Origin: Verrucomicrobiota bacterium
Lineage (GTDB): Bacteria > Verrucomicrobiota > Verrucomicrobiia > Opitutales > Opitutaceae
Assembly: GCA_023426435.1 (NCBI GenBank)
Contig: JAFAAS010000179.1
Span: 1 to 16,905, forward strand
DNA: 16,905 bases
Reading direction: 5' to 3'
Shown here: one piece after another, positions 15,522 through 16,905 of the stretch
How the letters are laid out: every line of letters starts with the position of its first letter
Numbering within the stretch: position 1 is the first letter of the stretch
Position numbers and translations under genes: made by a program
The notes under the pieces: generated by a model
Database searches by the model: none
Seen by the model: the letters and a program-made list of their open reading frames with translations, nothing else
What the model was told of the DNA's origin: nothing

Positions 15522-16905
15522 TCAGGCCGTCGGCTTCTGCCGCTTCTCCACCAACGCCAGCAGCAAATCGCTCTTCGAAAGACTTCCGAGCAGCTTGCCG
15601 GTGCCGGGATCGATGACCGGCAATCGCTCGAGCGGCTGACCGAGAAATCCGCCCAACGCATCGCTCAACGACTGGTCTGGGCCGATGCGCGGAAAATCTT
15701 CGCGCATGATGTCGTTCGCAATCACGAGGCCCGCGAGGTCCGGATCGCCAAGATACGGTTTGATGTCGTGCAACGCCACCGCCCCAAGGAAACGGCCTTC
15801 CTGCCCGATGACGTAGATGTTGTTCACGCGCACCGATAGAAACATCCGCGCAATCTCCGCAAAACGGGCCGTCGTCGGCACCGCGGGCGGATTCTGTTTC
15901 ATCAAATCCCGCACGTTGCCCGCCGGCAGCGTCGCGCGGGGAGTCTCCGCCGCCTTGCGCCGCAGCGACTCGCTGTAGAGCGATTCGCCCTGAAGTCCCT
16001 TCGCCGTAAAATACGCGATCACACTGCAGAGCAGCAGCGGCAGGATGATGTCATAGCTGAGCGTCATTTCGAACAGCATGATCACCGCCATCACCGGCGC
16101 ATAACTCGCCGCCGACAAAAACGCGCCCATCCCCACCAACGCGAACGCCTGCGGATCCGCCGCCCCCGTCGGCCAGAACATGTTCACCGCCGTGCCAAAC
16201 AAATAGCCCGCGCTCGCCCCCATGAAGAGCGCCGGCGTAAACACACCGCCGGGCGCGCCCGAGCCAAACGACGCCGCCGTCGCCACCCACTTCGCCAGCA
16301 TGATGCCGATCAGCGCGAGCCAGGGCACGTGGCCGTTGAGAATGCCGACCACGACCGAGTAGCCGTTGCCTGCGACTTCCGGATAAAACACCGCCAGGTC
16401 GCCGACGATGATCCCACCGAGCACGAGACGCGCAACCGGCGGAACGCTCGTCGCAACAAACCACTTTTCCGCGCGCCGCAACGAACGCAGAAACCACGGC
16501 GCCAGCGTTCCCGCGATCAATCCGAGCACGATGTAGGGAATCATCTCCCAGGCGGAGCCGAGCTTGAACTGCGGCACGTCGTAGAGTTGCTGCGCATCGG
16601 TGAACCCGCGCACCGTCAGCGCCGCCACCACCGCCGACACCACCAAGGGCCCCAGACTCTCCATCGCGATCGTGCCGAGAATAATTTCAGCCACGAAAAA
16701 CGATCCGGCGATCGGCGCGTTATACGCCGACGCAATTCCCGACGCCGCCCCGCACGCCACCAGCAGCCGCAACTGCGGCGGCGAAAATTTTCGCCAGCGC
16801 CCGATCAACGACGCCAGCACCGCCGCGATCTGCACCATCGGACCTTCGCGTCCGATCGACCCGCCCGAGCCGATGGAAAACAGCGCCGCCGCACTCTTGA
16901 TCAGG
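15522..16905 (-). CDS. CLC-type chloride channel/antiporter with C-terminal CBS pair, 5' partial
   Basis: The frame is open to the window end: 22 codons before the ATG at 16838 continue the protein and include the selectivity motif GSGGSIGREGP with the gating Glu (E148 of E. coli ClcA). About 125-130 N-terminal residues are outside. Other CLC hallmarks: GSGAPGGVFTPALFMGAS and the pore Tyr in ESLYSESL (near 15977; Y445 of ClcA). The internal proton-transfer Glu of antiporters (E203) is Ile here: NAPIAGSFFVAEII aligns with NAPLAGILFIIEEM. Two CBS domains follow (about 15730-15915 and 15535-15720), beginning NVRDLMKQNPPAVP and NDIMREDFPRI, which may bind adenine nucleotides and gate transport. 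The GREGP form argues against the fluoride-type CLC. Channel or antiporter remains open. It precedes the porin-pst operon by 141 bases on the same strand. Confidence 0.9.
   Translation of the reverse strand, partial: LIKSAAALFSIGSGGSIGREGPMVQIAAVLASLIGRWRKFSPPQLRLLVACGAASGIASAYNAPIAGSFFVAEIILGTIAMESLGPLVVSAVVAALTVRGFTDAQQLYDVPQFKLGSAWEMIPYIVLGLIAGTLAPWFLRSLRRAEKWFVATSVPPVARLVLGGIIVGDLAVFYPEVAGNGYSVVVGILNGHVPWLALIGIMLAKWVATAASFGSGAPGGVFTPALFMGASAGYLFGTAVNMFWPTGAADPQAFALVGMGAFLSAASYAPVMAVIMLFEMTLSYDIILPLLLCSVIAYFTAKGLQGESLYSESLRRKAAETPRATLPAGNVRDLMKQNPPAVPTTARFAEIARMFLSVRVNNIYVIGQEGRFLGAVALHDIKPYLGDPDLAGLVIANDIMREDFPRIGPDQSLSDALGGFLGQPLERLPVIDPGTGKLLGSLSKSDLLLALVEKRQKPTA

Overview
The window looks like chromosomal DNA from a GC-rich, diderm (outer-membrane) bacterium. 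My best guess is a verrucomicrobium of the Opitutaceae type. This is inference from the coding style, the OprP-like porin with a short helical N-terminal segment, the gene set, and the near absence of Shine-Dalgarno sequences. There is no rRNA, tRNA, CRISPR array, transposase or phage gene, and no stretch above 300 bases without a gene. Coding density is very high; the many long overlapping and antisense open frames are GC-rich shadows.

Left part (2-4276): the end of what reads as an aryl-polyene/xanthomonadin-type pigment cluster. A two-fold MMPL/RND lipid exporter (5' end outside the window) overlaps by 4 bases a stand-alone AMP-ligase. A convergent gene encodes a chorismatase of the FkbO/Hyg5/XanB2 family. 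Two diagnostic residues point to the 3-hydroxybenzoate-forming type. Together they suggest that chorismate supplies a hydroxybenzoate starter, the ligase activates it, and the MMPL protein moves the finished lipid or pigment. The remaining cluster genes would lie to the left of the window. Next comes elyC (4413-5204), an envelope DUF218 protein divergent from the chorismatase gene.

Middle and right part (5312-15380): a compact phosphate island. On the plus strand is the low-affinity system: a DUF47 Pit accessory protein plus a PiT transporter. On the minus strand is one long operon for the high-affinity system, in transcription order: OprP-like porin, pstS, pstC, pstA, pstB, phoU, phoB, phoR. 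Genes are overlapping or closely spaced. The two exceptions to an ordinary operon are a strong hairpin with a T-run between pstS and pstC, likely to reduce permease expression relative to the binding protein, and a Pho-box-like triplet of 11-bp-phased repeats upstream of the porin. PstC carries an unusual periplasmic insertion of about 200 residues and PstA a smaller one of about 60, so this Pst permease has an enlarged periplasmic face.

Right edge (15522-16905): a CLC chloride channel/antiporter with C-terminal CBS pair, codirectional with the pho operon and cut by the window end.

I see no defence system, mobile element or wholly unknown gene. The most interesting points are the predicted chorismatase specificity and its pigment-cluster context, the enlarged PstC, and the regulatory signals of the porin-pst operon.
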